Assembly: GCF_002289565.1 (NCBI RefSeq)
Contig: NZ_NTFY01000032.1
Location: forward strand, 102,429 to 166,428
Direction of reading: 5' to 3'
DNA: 64,000 bases
DNA from: Rhodopirellula sp. SM50
GTDB taxonomy: Bacteria; Planctomycetota; Planctomycetia; Pirellulales; Pirellulaceae
Shown in pieces: positions 18,633 through 29,240 of this stretch; the stretch's first letter is position 1; the number at the start of each line of letters is the position of its first letter. Under the pieces are notes generated by a model. That model saw nothing but the letters and a program-made list of their open reading frames with translations. It had not been told where the DNA came from and did no database searches. The position numbers and the translations under genes were made by a program.

Positions 18633-21600
18633 ATGCTTTGCCTTACAGCCAACGCTGTCAAACACCTCGCCGACACGTCCGGCGGGCAATGCAAACACAC
18701 CGTCATCTGCTTGGTATTGCTGTTGTCCGGTGCCTGTTTCAGCGTCCATTGCCCTGCCCAAGAGCCCACGCTTTCGGCCGAAGAGCAGCGTGAACGCATC
18801 ACCGCGGAAAAGTTTTTGGAAGTGTTGTTGCGACGGCCCAACACGGGCACCGCGCTGGACCGCGTGTTCGGGTACCACATCGGCGTCGGCGACATCGGCG
18901 AGTTGATTGACCGCCTGACCGACAAGGCCGAAACCGCGACCGACGAGGAGGAGTCCGGTCGTCACTGGATGGTCGCGGGGTTGCTGCAACTGCAACGCAG
19001 CGAAGACGCCGCTGCGATCGAGGCTTTGGCGGCGGCGGAATCAAAATTACCCGACAACCCGCTGGCCGCCTACTACCACGGACAAGCCCTGTTGATGGTC
19101 GGTCGCACGGACGAAGCGACCGCGGCGATGCAGCGGGCGATCGATTTGAAACCGTCCCGACAAGACCATCTGAAGTTCGCCGGTCAACTCGGTCGCTTGT
19201 ACCAACGCGCCGGAAAAACGGAGGATGCGTTGCGGATCTGGACGCAACTGGAGGAGAGTTTTCCGGGCGACGATGGTGTTCGACAACGGATCGCCCGTGT
19301 GATGATCGAAGAAGGCGACGTGCAGGGAGCGTTGGCACGGTATGACGCTCTGGCAAAGGACGCGCGCACGCCGAATGACAAAATCGTGTTTGCCATGCGC
19401 GCCGCCGATCTTCGCGGCCAAGCTGGCGATCGCACGACCGCCATCGGCCAATTCGAAACGCTGCTCGGGAAACTTCGTCCCGGCAGCTACCTCTATGACG
19501 AAGCCCGCCGTCGAATCGAAGCCACATTCCTATCCAGCGGTGACTATGCGGGTCTGGCGGAGTATTACCAAACGTGGGTGGACGACCATCCCGAAGATCT
19601 GGGCGCGGTCATTCGGCTCGCACGCACGCTGTCGATCCAGGGCCGCGGCCCCGAAGCCTTGTCCTGGTTCGAAAAAGCAATCGAACTGGCGCCCAGCGAT
19701 CCCGCGCCGCGATTGGCATTGATCAATGCCCACATCGCCGCAGAAAACTACGCCAAGGCGGCCCAGCAGTACGAAACGCTGATCGAGTTGGAACCGAACA
19801 ATCCGGACCATTTCGTGCGTTGGGGCCAAATCCTGATCGAAAACCGCAAGCAACCCAAAGCAACCCGGATCAAAGCGGCCGCTGACGTCTGGAAACGACT
19901 GGCAAAATCCCGCTCCGACGATGCCGTCATCCAGTCTCAGGTCGCCGATCTGCTACGCGGTGCAGACTTGGTCGATGACGCGATCGGGCAATACCAAGCC
20001 GCCATCACGCTCGCACCCGATCAACCGCAGTACAAGGAATACCTGGGCGAGTACCTGCACCGAATGGATCGCAAAGAGGAGGCCTTGGAGGTTTGGCGAT
20101 CGCTGGTCGCCGGCGAGCTCCGCAATCGCAAAACTTTGGTTCGCTTGGCCGAGGTCTTTCACCAATTCGAACGCCCGGACCAAGCCTTGGAGATGATGTC
20201 GGAGGCCTGTGAGCTGGACCCCACCATCGAAGAGCGATTGCGGTATTCCGAATGGTTGCGTGATGCCGAACAATATGATGCGGCATTGGAACAAATCGCC
20301 TTGGCCGCCGCTGCGACCGAAAATGTTGACGAACGCGAGCGGGTGTTCGCCGCCGAACTGAAAACCTATCAAGCCTCGGGCAAACTGGAGCAGCGGATCA
20401 AGCAAGCCCGCGCCGAAGCCGAGGCCGAAGGCAGCGACGGTGATGCGTGGCGACGGCTGGCCATCCTGTTCAACGCCGCCGGAAAAATCCCGGAGGCGCT
20501 CGAGGCGATTGAAAATGCACTCGATCGCGCCCCCAACTCGATCGATGCGCTGGAAATCGCCGCGCGAATGTACGAGGATTCGGGGCGGCTTCCCTTGGCG
20601 ATCGCAAAGCGTCGGTTGCTGGCCGAAACCGATTCGCGCTTTCGCAACGGACACCTTCAGAAACTCTCTTCGCTGCATTTACGAGTCGGTGAAACCGACC
20701 AAGCCGTCGCCGTCGGCAAAGAGTTATTGGCTGCGTCCTCGGGTTCCATCGAAGCCTATCGGTTCTATGCCGATTTGTGCGGAAAAATCGGACGGGTCGA
20801 TCAACGTCTGGACACCCTACGACGCTGCGCGCGGCTGAATCCCCGCAGCAACGAGGCCCAGCAAATGCTCGCCAGCCAACTGGCCGAGGATTTCAAAACC
20901 GATCAGGCGATCGAGCTGTATTGGAAGATGCTCGATAGTGCCGGTGACCTGGACGATCGACGCAACGTCGTCAGCACGCTGACCGATCTGTACCTGCGGA
21001 CCAATCGGCTGGACCAATTGATCACGCGGCTGGAAATTCGCGGGCGGGAGTCCGGCGATCGACGCACCACGATCGACCTGATCTCGACGGCGCACCAGCA
21101 AGCGGGCGATCTGGGACTGGCGCGCCAGGCGCTCGAAGGGCTGTTGGCCGAAGACGGTCGCGACACGTTGCTACTGGAACGCTTGGTGTCGCTGGCCGAA
21201 CAAGCCGGCGAGTACGACCAGGCGGTCGCCTTGCAACGGCAACTGACGCGTTTAGCCCCCGACCGCAAGAACGAAGCCCGACTCGCTTCGCTGCTGATCG
21301 ATATCGGCGAAGTCGACGAAGCACAAACGTTGTGGTTTCGCATGACCGAGACAAGTTCAGATCAGACGCAGTTGGCACGCAACATCAATCGTCTCTACGC
21401 GGCCGGCGAAAATGAAACGGCGATCAAATTGGCGAAACAGATTCTGGAGCGGCAGAGTGACGATTGGGAAACACGTTTCCGGCTGATGGTGCTGCAGGCC
21501 GATGAAGGCGACTGGGAAACCGCAGCGCAGACCGCCGACAGCTTGATCGCGATGAACCTGGATGACGCGACGCTCCCCGACGGAGGAAAACCGTACGAGC

Positions 21601-24600
21601 GGACGGTGCGAACCGGCACGGGGCAGACCTACACCCGACCGTCGATTCAAGTCGGGCGGCTTCAGAACATGTATCAATTCTATCAGATCGTTGATGATCG
21701 ATACGGTTACCAATCGACGATGTCGCTGCCACAACCGATGGATTTCGGGCACGCAAAATTGATGGCTCGCTATTGCCAACTGAAACAAATGGCCACCCAA
21801 GGTTCGGCAATCAAGGACCACTTGGCAACTCTCGAAAAAGCCGCCATGGCCACCGATGCATCGGCCGATCAAGTCTGGACCTGGTACGAAACCGCAACCA
21901 TCGCGGCATCAGTCCAGCAAACCTCCTTCATGAGTCCCCAAAACCCCGCCGAGTGGACTCCGATTTGGCGTCTGGCAGAAGTCGATCAGGAGATCGGGAT
22001 GTCGCAACTGGCCAGTCTGTTCGTCAATCGCATGAGCTACGCCCAACGGAGCGACATCGAGTTGCAAAAACTGGCGGATGACCGGATGGATTGGCTGAAA
22101 TCGAAAGCGGATTCACCGGACGACTCGCTCGCCGACCAATATGGCCGCGGCGCTTCGTGGCAGATGATTTATGGCTCCGAACTTCGGATTGCAGGCAGAG
22201 AGGAAGACGCGGATCAATATTTCCAACAACACCTCAAGACGGTCATCGAAAATGCTGACTCGGACCGCTTGGTCGCAGCGATCCAACACGCGTCGGCCTA
22301 CGGCACCGATGAACAACTCTGGCCGCTGCTGCAAAAAGCGATGGAGCGTCGAGAAGAGATCCAACGGTCCTACGGGTACGCGCCCGTGGCTCAATTGCTC
22401 TCGTTGTTCACCGCCGAAAAACGCGTCGAAGATGGATTGTCCAAAGGTTCCAGCGATGCGACCTATCGACAACGTGTCTTTTCCCTGATGGGCGACGTTC
22501 TCAAGGAGCAAGCGGCCAAGCCTCTGCAACGACGCGCGATTCGATTGACTGGAATTGGTGGCCCAAGAAACCAGGGGCGTGTGGTGGCGGGTCGCTATGT
22601 CCAAATCAGTATTGAATTCCCCCCGACCGGGCTCGGGCCGGACGATCAATTTGTGTTCGCCCAACACAGCGTTTGGGAACGCATGGACGATCACATCGAC
22701 GAGTGGATCGACTCGCTGCGATCGGGCATCGATGCGTCCGAGTCTCCGCTCGAAGCGATCCACCGTCACGTCGCCATGGCATCGGTGCTGTATTGGGAAA
22801 ATCGCGTCGACGAAGCGATCGTTCAATTGGAACAGGCGAACCGTTTGGCAACCTCGGAGTTGCCCCAGATGGAACCCGAATTGCGTCTGATGTCCGCCGA
22901 TTTGCTGCTGCGACAAGACCGCAAACGCGAGGCGCTCGATGCGATTGATTCGTTGACCGTCTATGACCAAAACACGATGGCCGTTCGCGAATTCGCCGCG
23001 GCACGATTGGCCGCGGCGATCGGCGACCGCGACAGGGCGCAAATGGCGGCGCGGCGGTTGTTCGGCGTTCGACTCAATACCGACGCACAGATCGAACTGG
23101 CCAAGCTGATGCGAAAATTGGACATGCGCCAGCTCGCCTCTGACCTGGTCCGCCGACTCCGCAGCCGCGGTGGCAGCAACACGGACCAGTTGCAATCGTT
23201 GATGACCTACTTCGTCGCGCAAGGCGAAAACGATCAAGCCGCCGAGGTGGCGATGGAGTTGCTACGTCGCAGTGCACCCTCACGCCGCAGCGGCAACCGG
23301 TACACCACGACCAATCAAGTCAGACGTCGCAACGCCCTGCAAACGCTCTCGACGACGGGACGATTGACTTCGCTGATCGCGGCGACCGAAGAAAAACTCG
23401 AAAAAGCCCCCAAGAGTCAACGGATCCGATCCGAGCTGGCCGAACTCTACGTGGCCGCCGGCAAAACGGCGAAATCACAGGCGCTGCTCGGCGACATGGA
23501 ACTGACCGACGTCAACAGCACGCGTGCCCTGGAGTCAACCGCTGAACAACTGGTGGCGGCCGGGAAAATGGACGAAGCCTGCGACGCCTACTTAAAACTG
23601 TTGCGACGCAAACAGGATTCCTTCAACCAAAACTTCTACGAAATCAAGCGCCCCTTCGACGCCCAACAGCGACTCGGCGATCTGGCCGATTTGATGATCG
23701 AAGTCGGCGTGCAAAAGTTTACCGACCATCGTGTTTCAGAAATCTGCGGAGATTTGATTCGCGAGACAAATGGTGTCGACAAGGCTCGCGCGCTCTTTTC
23801 AGCCATGCTCGACATTCCACCGACCTCCACCAATTCGATGTACTCGATGAGCAACATCATGGGGTCGGCCAGCAAACTTTTGACCGACCGGGAGCTCGTG
23901 ATGCGAACGGCGCGTTACATGATCGATGCGTCCGGCAACGGAAATCCATGGAGCACGCTTTTCAGCGGCTATTCCACCGGCAGTGACGGCCGACACAACA
24001 ATGTGACGACTTACTTTGTCCGCCATGTCTCTCAAGATCAGGAAAATGTCAAAGCCGTCGAGCAGCTCTTGCGGACGAGGTTGCAAGAGGATGAAGATTG
24101 GCTCGAAGGCAAGGTCTGGCTCGCGCTGGTGTTGACGACGAACAAAGAATACGACGAAGCCAAGGAGTTGCTCGAACCCCTGGTCCAGAAAAAGCTGAAT
24201 CCCCTCCCGACGCACGATGTCCTTTGGCTGGTCGGCAGCTTGATCGATACCCATCCGCCGATGCAACCGTTGGCCGAACGGATCTATGAGTACGCATTGG
24301 AGAACACGACCGATCGCAGCAACCGAGACTTTAAGTATTCGTTGAAAGGCCGCATTTGCAACTTCATGGCGGACATCGGCAACAATCGTCGCGCCCGCGA
24401 AATGGCGCTCCAAGCGATCGAAAACGAAAAGACCAATCCGGGTCAACAGTACGGCAATCCCGAGTACGAAGCCTATCAAAAGATCCGTTCCACGCTGAGC
24501 ATGATGGAATTCTTGTCGAAAATCGACTATCCCTCCGACGCCCTCCGTGTCGCACGCGAATTCGACAAATCGCTGTTCGTGAAAGCCGGCCGCTATCAAT

Positions 24601-27600
24601 CGGGACGCAAGGAGGAATTTGAAAAGCAGCAGCAGGCCTTGTTAGATGAAGTCCGAAAGCTGGGCGGGTTGGCCACGGTCCGATCGATGGTCAATGAAAC
24701 CACCGACGGCCCCAGCGCCGTTGATTTTGCGATCACGCTCGGCGATCAACCGTTCACCGAACTCGCGGTGTCATCGCTATGGATCGAAATGTTGGAAGAC
24801 GCGGCGGATGATCCGAAGAACTCGGATTCGTTGAATGAGTTTGCCGATCAAATGAAAACGCTCGCCGAGAAGCGTCCACACGATGATACCGCCTCCGCCG
24901 CCCACGCCATCGCCTCCGATGTCGTCGCAGTCCACCAACCGATACGTGATCTGATCGACCGTTGGACCGGCGACTCACCAGACGCTCCCGAGGTGACGAA
25001 TCATCGTCTGCGGGGGCGGTTGCTGATGACTCTGATGCTGCGAGCCGACCGCGGCGCCTCTGACGATGCGGCGGAATCGACACGAAAAAAGATCGCGGAA
25101 CTGGATCTCGATTCCATTCCGGGCGCCAGCCAAATCGAACAAACCTGTTTCCTCGCCGCGTTGGCCAAACAGGCACTTGCGCGAGGTGACCAGGAAACCA
25201 CGCGGCGGTTGTGGCAAAGAGCAGCTGGATTGGGCGCCAGCCAATGGATGTTGTTGGATCTATCACACGCGGCGATCGAAGCCGCGATGCCCGAGATCTC
25301 GGCATCCGCATTCGCCACGGCCGTGACGGCTCCAGCCGGTCCGATCGAGATCAATGAATCGGAGGACAACTCGGCGAGCTCGTTGGGACAGTTGCTCGGC
25401 AGCGCTCGCCCTCAACAATCTAGCTCGTCGACTTCGTCGGCCAATGATCTGGATCCAGATGAAGTCCGACTGGCACAACGCATTTTGGATCTCGATGAAG
25501 CCTGGCGGGTCAACAAGCTGTACACAAAATTCGTTTTCGACCCACTCGTCGCGTTGACACTCGGAAAACCCGGCTCTCGAACGCGCACGTTGTGCACACC
25601 GGTGTCGATCAAGGCGGATGATCGAATCGTCATCCATAGCGTTTTTGATCAATTGGCCCGCCGGGCAAGCTGGTCAAAACGCACGGACGAACTGATGGCC
25701 TTGCTGCCCGGCGATGGTACCGAAACGCATCTTCTGGCCGGGCTGGTTCTGCTCCATGACAAACGAGGCGAGGCAGCACTGCCACGTTACGAAGCCGTTG
25801 ACCCCACGACACTCAATACGCTTCCCAAAGAATTGGTCGTGCAATCCTTGCTGTTGGCGCTCGATGATTCACATTGTCGGGAGCGCGCGATGGTGTTGGG
25901 GTTGGCACTGATCGACCAGAACCGGCCGTCCCAGCGATACGCCAACATCGAACCGTTTGACACGTTTTCTTTGCACCTGGCCAAACAGGCTCTGGATCAT
26001 GGAATGAAGCAAAAGTATGTCGCCGCGTCGATCAACAACTACCTGGAATTGACCGCGCACGAAAATGACCGCTATAGCGGAATCAGCAGCCGCGTCACGC
26101 GACGTTTAAGCCAGTTGGAAAAAGTCGCCCAGTTGCTATTGCCCAAAGGACGACTCGATCAAGCGTTGACGTACCTGGCGATGCGTCAGAGCGGGTTTGC
26201 CCAGGGATTTGACCGTGGAAATGACTGGGTCGGTAGCTGGGCATTGGAGTCGATTCAAGCCCTTCCGGATCGCAAAGCGGCCTACCAGATCCTGGCTGAC
26301 TGGACCTTCCAGGGCGATGGTCCGCTGAATTCGATCCGGACGCTGGCCCGGCGCGAACCGTTGCCGACCTGGATTCCCCCGTCGGTCGGTGGTTATTACC
26401 CGCCGTTTCCCCCCGTTGCTGATCTGGCGCTCCCGATCGCGACGAACTACTACTCGCTTGCTCGACTGGCAATCCAGATCGATGCGAAAGATGATCTTTT
26501 GAAACGATTGCAAAAAGCACAGTCGGATGGGCGTGCCGAAGCGAACACGGCGATGGCAATCTGTCTTGCGGCGATGAAGCAACCCGTCGAACCGAACCTG
26601 CTGTACGACGTCACGACGCATCTGGATTCGATTCAACCGGGTGAAGGAACGCCCGCAACGCAGGCACCGCTGGCGGAACTTCAACTCGCCTCGATCTTGG
26701 CGGCCGGCCCGACACACAAGGAGTTCTCCAAGAAGGTAACAAAGGCCCTGATCGGACACACGCACACTCAATCACGTGGCTACTTGATGCCGTGGGTGGC
26801 GCGTTATGAACACGCACGAGGCTGGGCGGAGACATCGCCCCTGCGTTCGGCCGATGACCTGGCGCACTGGCTGCGTGCGACCCACGCCAGCGCCAAAGAT
26901 TTTTCGGAAGGAAAAACGCCTCCAATTTGGGTGTCGGACGGCGAGAGTCGAATCCACCATGTTTGTGGTTTCGGCAGCGACTTCCTGTGGTTCCGTTATC
27001 CGCTGCAAGGCAACTTCACCGTTGAGGTCGAAACACGAGACGGCGGATGGAGAGAAGCGGAACTGGTGTTCGACGGGCTGCAGTTCGCCGCGTTGGCCCA
27101 TAACAAGAGCGTCTATGTGAAATCGCAAAACAGCAACGATTGGGTGCGGTTCTACTCCGACGTCACCAAGCAAAACGAATTCAACCGTTGTAGCGTGACG
27201 CTGGATGACGAATCGCTCAGCTATCGCGTCAACGACACGTTGATCTACCGTGAACCGCGAAAAAACCATTCGCCCTGGATCGCGATGATGCTGGCCGGTG
27301 ACAAACGCACCTCCGTGCAAAACATCAAGATCACCGGAGAGCCCCAAATCCCTCGTCATGTGGACCTGATCCCCGACGACACACTTCGGGGTTGGTCGGG
27401 ACAGTATTTCGGCGCAAAACTCCCCACGGCCGACGTGAATCTCGATCAGCATGACAAAGATGGAAATGCTCCCCAGCGTTATCGGTCGGGGCCCAAACCC
27501 GACCAGATCAAGAACCTCGCATGGACGGTCAAGAACGGAGAATTGATCAGCGGCAAGGTCCTGCCACAAAGCTTCAATGGACAGAACAGCATCCGCTATG

Positions 27601-28055
27601 AACGCCCACTCGGCGATGGCGAAACGATCTCCTATGAGTTTTTCTACGAAGCAGGAAAAACCGAAGCTCACCCCACGATCGGGCGAATTGCCTACATGAT
27701 GCGCCCGGCAGGTTTGCATCTGCACTTGATGAGCGCCCCCCACACGGCGTGGACGATCCCCCAAGGATTCGAAGTCCCCCTCCCCGGTGCGGAACCCAAG
27801 GTGTTGCCGTTGAAGGACTCGCAATGGAACCGCGTGGAACTGACACGCCGGGGAACCCAGCTCGAAATCTTGTTGAACGGTCAATCGGTGTTTGACCAAC
27901 AACCACAAACGCAAGTCGGCGACATGGTGTTCGGTTTTTTCCACAACCGCGAACAGACGTCCGCGCGGATCAGAAACGTTAGAATCAGCGGACCGTGGCC
28001 GGAACAGATTCCGGAGTCACTCCTTTCCTTTTCCAGTCGTTCTGAGACGCAATGA
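18633..28055 (+). CDS. Giant exported tetratricopeptide-repeat protein with C-terminal beta-sandwich-like domains (DUF1583-like)
   Basis: The 3140-residue product starts at the ATG after a perfect Shine-Dalgarno. The long N-terminal region ends in a hydrophobic signal (HTVICLVLLLSGACFSVHCPAQ). Residues about 60-1050 are dense TPR units (for example PLAAYYHGQALLMVGRTDEA and PEALEAIENALDRAPNS). The middle to about 2700 is more degenerate helical repeat with some low-complexity Ser stretches (SARPQQSSSSTSSAND near 2270). The last 400 residues look like two LamG/jelly-roll domains: one around FTVEVETRDGGWREAELVF, the other around ISYEFFYEAGKTEAHPTIG to VELTRRGTQLEILLNGQSVF. Planctomycete proteins of this size and plan are annotated with DUF1583. 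It is likely periplasmic or surface scaffold-like, but function is unknown. The next gene overlaps its stop by 4 nt. Confidence 0.9.
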   Translation: MLCLTANAVKHLADTSGGQCKHTVICLVLLLSGACFSVHCPAQEPTLSAEEQRERITAEKFLEVLLRRPNTGTALDRVFGYHIGVGDIGELIDRLTDKAETATDEEESGRHWMVAGLLQLQRSEDAAAIEALAAAESKLPDNPLAAYYHGQALLMVGRTDEATAAMQRAIDLKPSRQDHLKFAGQLGRLYQRAGKTEDALRIWTQLEESFPGDDGVRQRIARVMIEEGDVQGALARYDALAKDARTPNDKIVFAMRAADLRGQAGDRTTAIGQFETLLGKLRPGSYLYDEARRRIEATFLSSGDYAGLAEYYQTWVDDHPEDLGAVIRLARTLSIQGRGPEALSWFEKAIELAPSDPAPRLALINAHIAAENYAKAAQQYETLIELEPNNPDHFVRWGQILIENRKQPKATRIKAAADVWKRLAKSRSDDAVIQSQVADLLRGADLVDDAIGQYQAAITLAPDQPQYKEYLGEYLHRMDRKEEALEVWRSLVAGELRNRKTLVRLAEVFHQFERPDQALEMMSEACELDPTIEERLRYSEWLRDAEQYDAALEQIALAAAATENVDERERVFAAELKTYQASGKLEQRIKQARAEAEAEGSDGDAWRRLAILFNAAGKIPEALEAIENALDRAPNSIDALEIAARMYEDSGRLPLAIAKRRLLAETDSRFRNGHLQKLSSLHLRVGETDQAVAVGKELLAASSGSIEAYRFYADLCGKIGRVDQRLDTLRRCARLNPRSNEAQQMLASQLAEDFKTDQAIELYWKMLDSAGDLDDRRNVVSTLTDLYLRTNRLDQLITRLEIRGRESGDRRTTIDLISTAHQQAGDLGLARQALEGLLAEDGRDTLLLERLVSLAEQAGEYDQAVALQRQLTRLAPDRKNEARLASLLIDIGEVDEAQTLWFRMTETSSDQTQLARNINRLYAAGENETAIKLAKQILERQSDDWETRFRLMVLQADEGDWETAAQTADSLIAMNLDDATLPDGGKPYERTVRTGTGQTYTRPSIQVGRLQNMYQFYQIVDDRYGYQSTMSLPQPMDFGHAKLMARYCQLKQMATQGSAIKDHLATLEKAAMATDASADQVWTWYETATIAASVQQTSFMSPQNPAEWTPIWRLAEVDQEIGMSQLASLFVNRMSYAQRSDIELQKLADDRMDWLKSKADSPDDSLADQYGRGASWQMIYGSELRIAGREEDADQYFQQHLKTVIENADSDRLVAAIQHASAYGTDEQLWPLLQKAMERREEIQRSYGYAPVAQLLSLFTAEKRVEDGLSKGSSDATYRQRVFSLMGDVLKEQAAKPLQRRAIRLTGIGGPRNQGRVVAGRYVQISIEFPPTGLGPDDQFVFAQHSVWERMDDHIDEWIDSLRSGIDASESPLEAIHRHVAMASVLYWENRVDEAIVQLEQANRLATSELPQMEPELRLMSADLLLRQDRKREALDAIDSLTVYDQNTMAVREFAAARLAAAIGDRDRAQMAARRLFGVRLNTDAQIELAKLMRKLDMRQLASDLVRRLRSRGGSNTDQLQSLMTYFVAQGENDQAAEVAMELLRRSAPSRRSGNRYTTTNQVRRRNALQTLSTTGRLTSLIAATEEKLEKAPKSQRIRSELAELYVAAGKTAKSQALLGDMELTDVNSTRALESTAEQLVAAGKMDEACDAYLKLLRRKQDSFNQNFYEIKRPFDAQQRLGDLADLMIEVGVQKFTDHRVSEICGDLIRETNGVDKARALFSAMLDIPPTSTNSMYSMSNIMGSASKLLTDRELVMRTARYMIDASGNGNPWSTLFSGYSTGSDGRHNNVTTYFVRHVSQDQENVKAVEQLLRTRLQEDEDWLEGKVWLALVLTTNKEYDEAKELLEPLVQKKLNPLPTHDVLWLVGSLIDTHPPMQPLAERIYEYALENTTDRSNRDFKYSLKGRICNFMADIGNNRRAREMALQAIENEKTNPGQQYGNPEYEAYQKIRSTLSMMEFLSKIDYPSDALRVAREFDKSLFVKAGRYQSGRKEEFEKQQQALLDEVRKLGGLATVRSMVNETTDGPSAVDFAITLGDQPFTELAVSSLWIEMLEDAADDPKNSDSLNEFADQMKTLAEKRPHDDTASAAHAIASDVVAVHQPIRDLIDRWTGDSPDAPEVTNHRLRGRLLMTLMLRADRGASDDAAESTRKKIAELDLDSIPGASQIEQTCFLAALAKQALARGDQETTRRLWQRAAGLGASQWMLLDLSHAAIEAAMPEISASAFATAVTAPAGPIEINESEDNSASSLGQLLGSARPQQSSSSTSSANDLDPDEVRLAQRILDLDEAWRVNKLYTKFVFDPLVALTLGKPGSRTRTLCTPVSIKADDRIVIHSVFDQLARRASWSKRTDELMALLPGDGTETHLLAGLVLLHDKRGEAALPRYEAVDPTTLNTLPKELVVQSLLLALDDSHCRERAMVLGLALIDQNRPSQRYANIEPFDTFSLHLAKQALDHGMKQKYVAASINNYLELTAHENDRYSGISSRVTRRLSQLEKVAQLLLPKGRLDQALTYLAMRQSGFAQGFDRGNDWVGSWALESIQALPDRKAAYQILADWTFQGDGPLNSIRTLARREPLPTWIPPSVGGYYPPFPPVADLALPIATNYYSLARLAIQIDAKDDLLKRLQKAQSDGRAEANTAMAICLAAMKQPVEPNLLYDVTTHLDSIQPGEGTPATQAPLAELQLASILAAGPTHKEFSKKVTKALIGHTHTQSRGYLMPWVARYEHARGWAETSPLRSADDLAHWLRATHASAKDFSEGKTPPIWVSDGESRIHHVCGFGSDFLWFRYPLQGNFTVEVETRDGGWREAELVFDGLQFAALAHNKSVYVKSQNSNDWVRFYSDVTKQNEFNRCSVTLDDESLSYRVNDTLIYREPRKNHSPWIAMMLAGDKRTSVQNIKITGEPQIPRHVDLIPDDTLRGWSGQYFGAKLPTADVNLDQHDKDGNAPQRYRSGPKPDQIKNLAWTVKNGELISGKVLPQSFNGQNSIRYERPLGDGETISYEFFYEAGKTEAHPTIGRIAYMMRPAGLHLHLMSAPHTAWTIPQGFEVPLPGAEPKVLPLKDSQWNRVELTRRGTQLEILLNGQSVFDQQPQTQVGDMVFGFFHNREQTSARIRNVRISGPWPEQIPESLLSFSSRSETQ

Positions 28056-29230
28056 ATCAGCCCACCGAATCGCTGGCCGAATCGCTTTCAGAGTTATTTT
28101 GCGAAAACGTCGCCGTCGCTCATCAGGAGTCTCGTGAACAGGACGGCGTGAATCTCATTGTCGCAGAGATCAGTTATCGGACGTCCAGTTCCAATTCCCA
28201 GTCGTCAAAGCGTGTCCGTCAAACGGTGACCGTGCTGGACGACGACATCAATGTCCCCCAGTTCGTGCTGTTCCCACATTGGAAGGGGATCGCCGGAATG
28301 GTCTTTTCGGCCATCGGGGCGATGAACGATGTCAACTTTCAAGACTCGCCAAAATTCTCCGCCGACTACCTGCTCCATGCCTGGAATGAGAAGGCGGTCC
28401 GCATCCTGTTCACACCGGAGTTGCGCGAATACTTTTCCCGACACGCGGGCTGGAGCGCGCGTGGAAACCGGAATTGCATCACCGTCTTCAAGCAAGGGCA
28501 CGTCTGCAAGAGCGAGGAATTGGATGAGTTTTTGAACGCTTCGGTCGATATCTTTCGGTTGTTGCAAGCAGGCGAAAAGGAACTTGACCGGCACCCGGAA
28601 ATCACTCGTGAAGCCCAGGTTCAAGACGCCTATGCGGCCGCCGAAAGCATGGGTGGAATCGCCGGGCGCATTCTTCGCAAGGAACTCGATCGGATCGTGT
28701 TGTCCAGCGACGAAGTCCAACAGTTTCTTGCCCAACCGGTTCCGCGGCTCGACATCCCCGCGGGGATGCAACGTCAAGTGATTCCAGATGTGAAGATGTT
28801 GATTGCGATGGGAGTCGTGTTTTCTGTCGCCGGTATTGTCGTCCCTGTTTTAGTTTTCTTAATGCTGCAAGGGAACGACCGTCTCTTCGCCATTCCCTTT
28901 GCCGCAATGTTTTTGCTTGTCGGCGGCTTGATGCTGTTCTTTTCGATTCGGCACGGCAAACGGAAGTATCGATTGCTTCGCCGAGGCACCGTCCAAACGG
29001 GCAGGATTGAACGTGTCGAACGGACCAACACGGAGATCAATAGCCGTCGTCGCTACGTGCTGCATGTCAGCTACGACGTCGGCGGGCAGACGCGGCAAAC
29101 GACCGCCAATGTTTACTCCGGGATCGAGCGGGCGAGATCGCTCGCCGATCAAAACGCGCCGGTGCGAGTGCTGGTGGATCCCAACGATGAAAAGCACGTC
29201 CTGTGCGTCGATTCGCTGTTGATCACGTAA
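28052..29230 (+). CDS. DUF3592 membrane protein coupled to the giant TPR gene
   Basis: The 392-residue product has an ATG that overlaps the stop of the TPR gene (ATGA), so the two are probably made together. Residues 1-245 are soluble, mixed alpha/beta and unrecognised. Two membrane helices follow (about 250-272 GVVFSVAGIVVPVLVFLML, and about 278-298 IPFAAMFLLVGGLMLFFSI). The C-terminal domain (RRGTVQTGRIERVERTNTE ... RRYVLHVSYDVGG ... VRVLVDPNDEKHVL) matches the DUF3592 pattern of small beta-domains in membrane proteins. It may anchor or help localise the giant partner, which is inference from coupling. Confidence 0.85.
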   Translation: MNQPTESLAESLSELFCENVAVAHQESREQDGVNLIVAEISYRTSSSNSQSSKRVRQTVTVLDDDINVPQFVLFPHWKGIAGMVFSAIGAMNDVNFQDSPKFSADYLLHAWNEKAVRILFTPELREYFSRHAGWSARGNRNCITVFKQGHVCKSEELDEFLNASVDIFRLLQAGEKELDRHPEITREAQVQDAYAAAESMGGIAGRILRKELDRIVLSSDEVQQFLAQPVPRLDIPAGMQRQVIPDVKMLIAMGVVFSVAGIVVPVLVFLMLQGNDRLFAIPFAAMFLLVGGLMLFFSIRHGKRKYRLLRRGTVQTGRIERVERTNTEINSRRRYVLHVSYDVGGQTRQTTANVYSGIERARSLADQNAPVRVLVDPNDEKHVLCVDSLLIT

Positions 29231-29240
29231 ACCGATCTCT

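Noticed and set aside
22113..23237. Minus-strand open frame in the giant TPR gene
   Set aside because: No family signature; the plus-strand TPR repeats explain the codon bias.
26772..27944. Minus-strand open frame (390 codons)
   Set aside because: Antisense to the C-terminal beta domains of the giant protein; no support.
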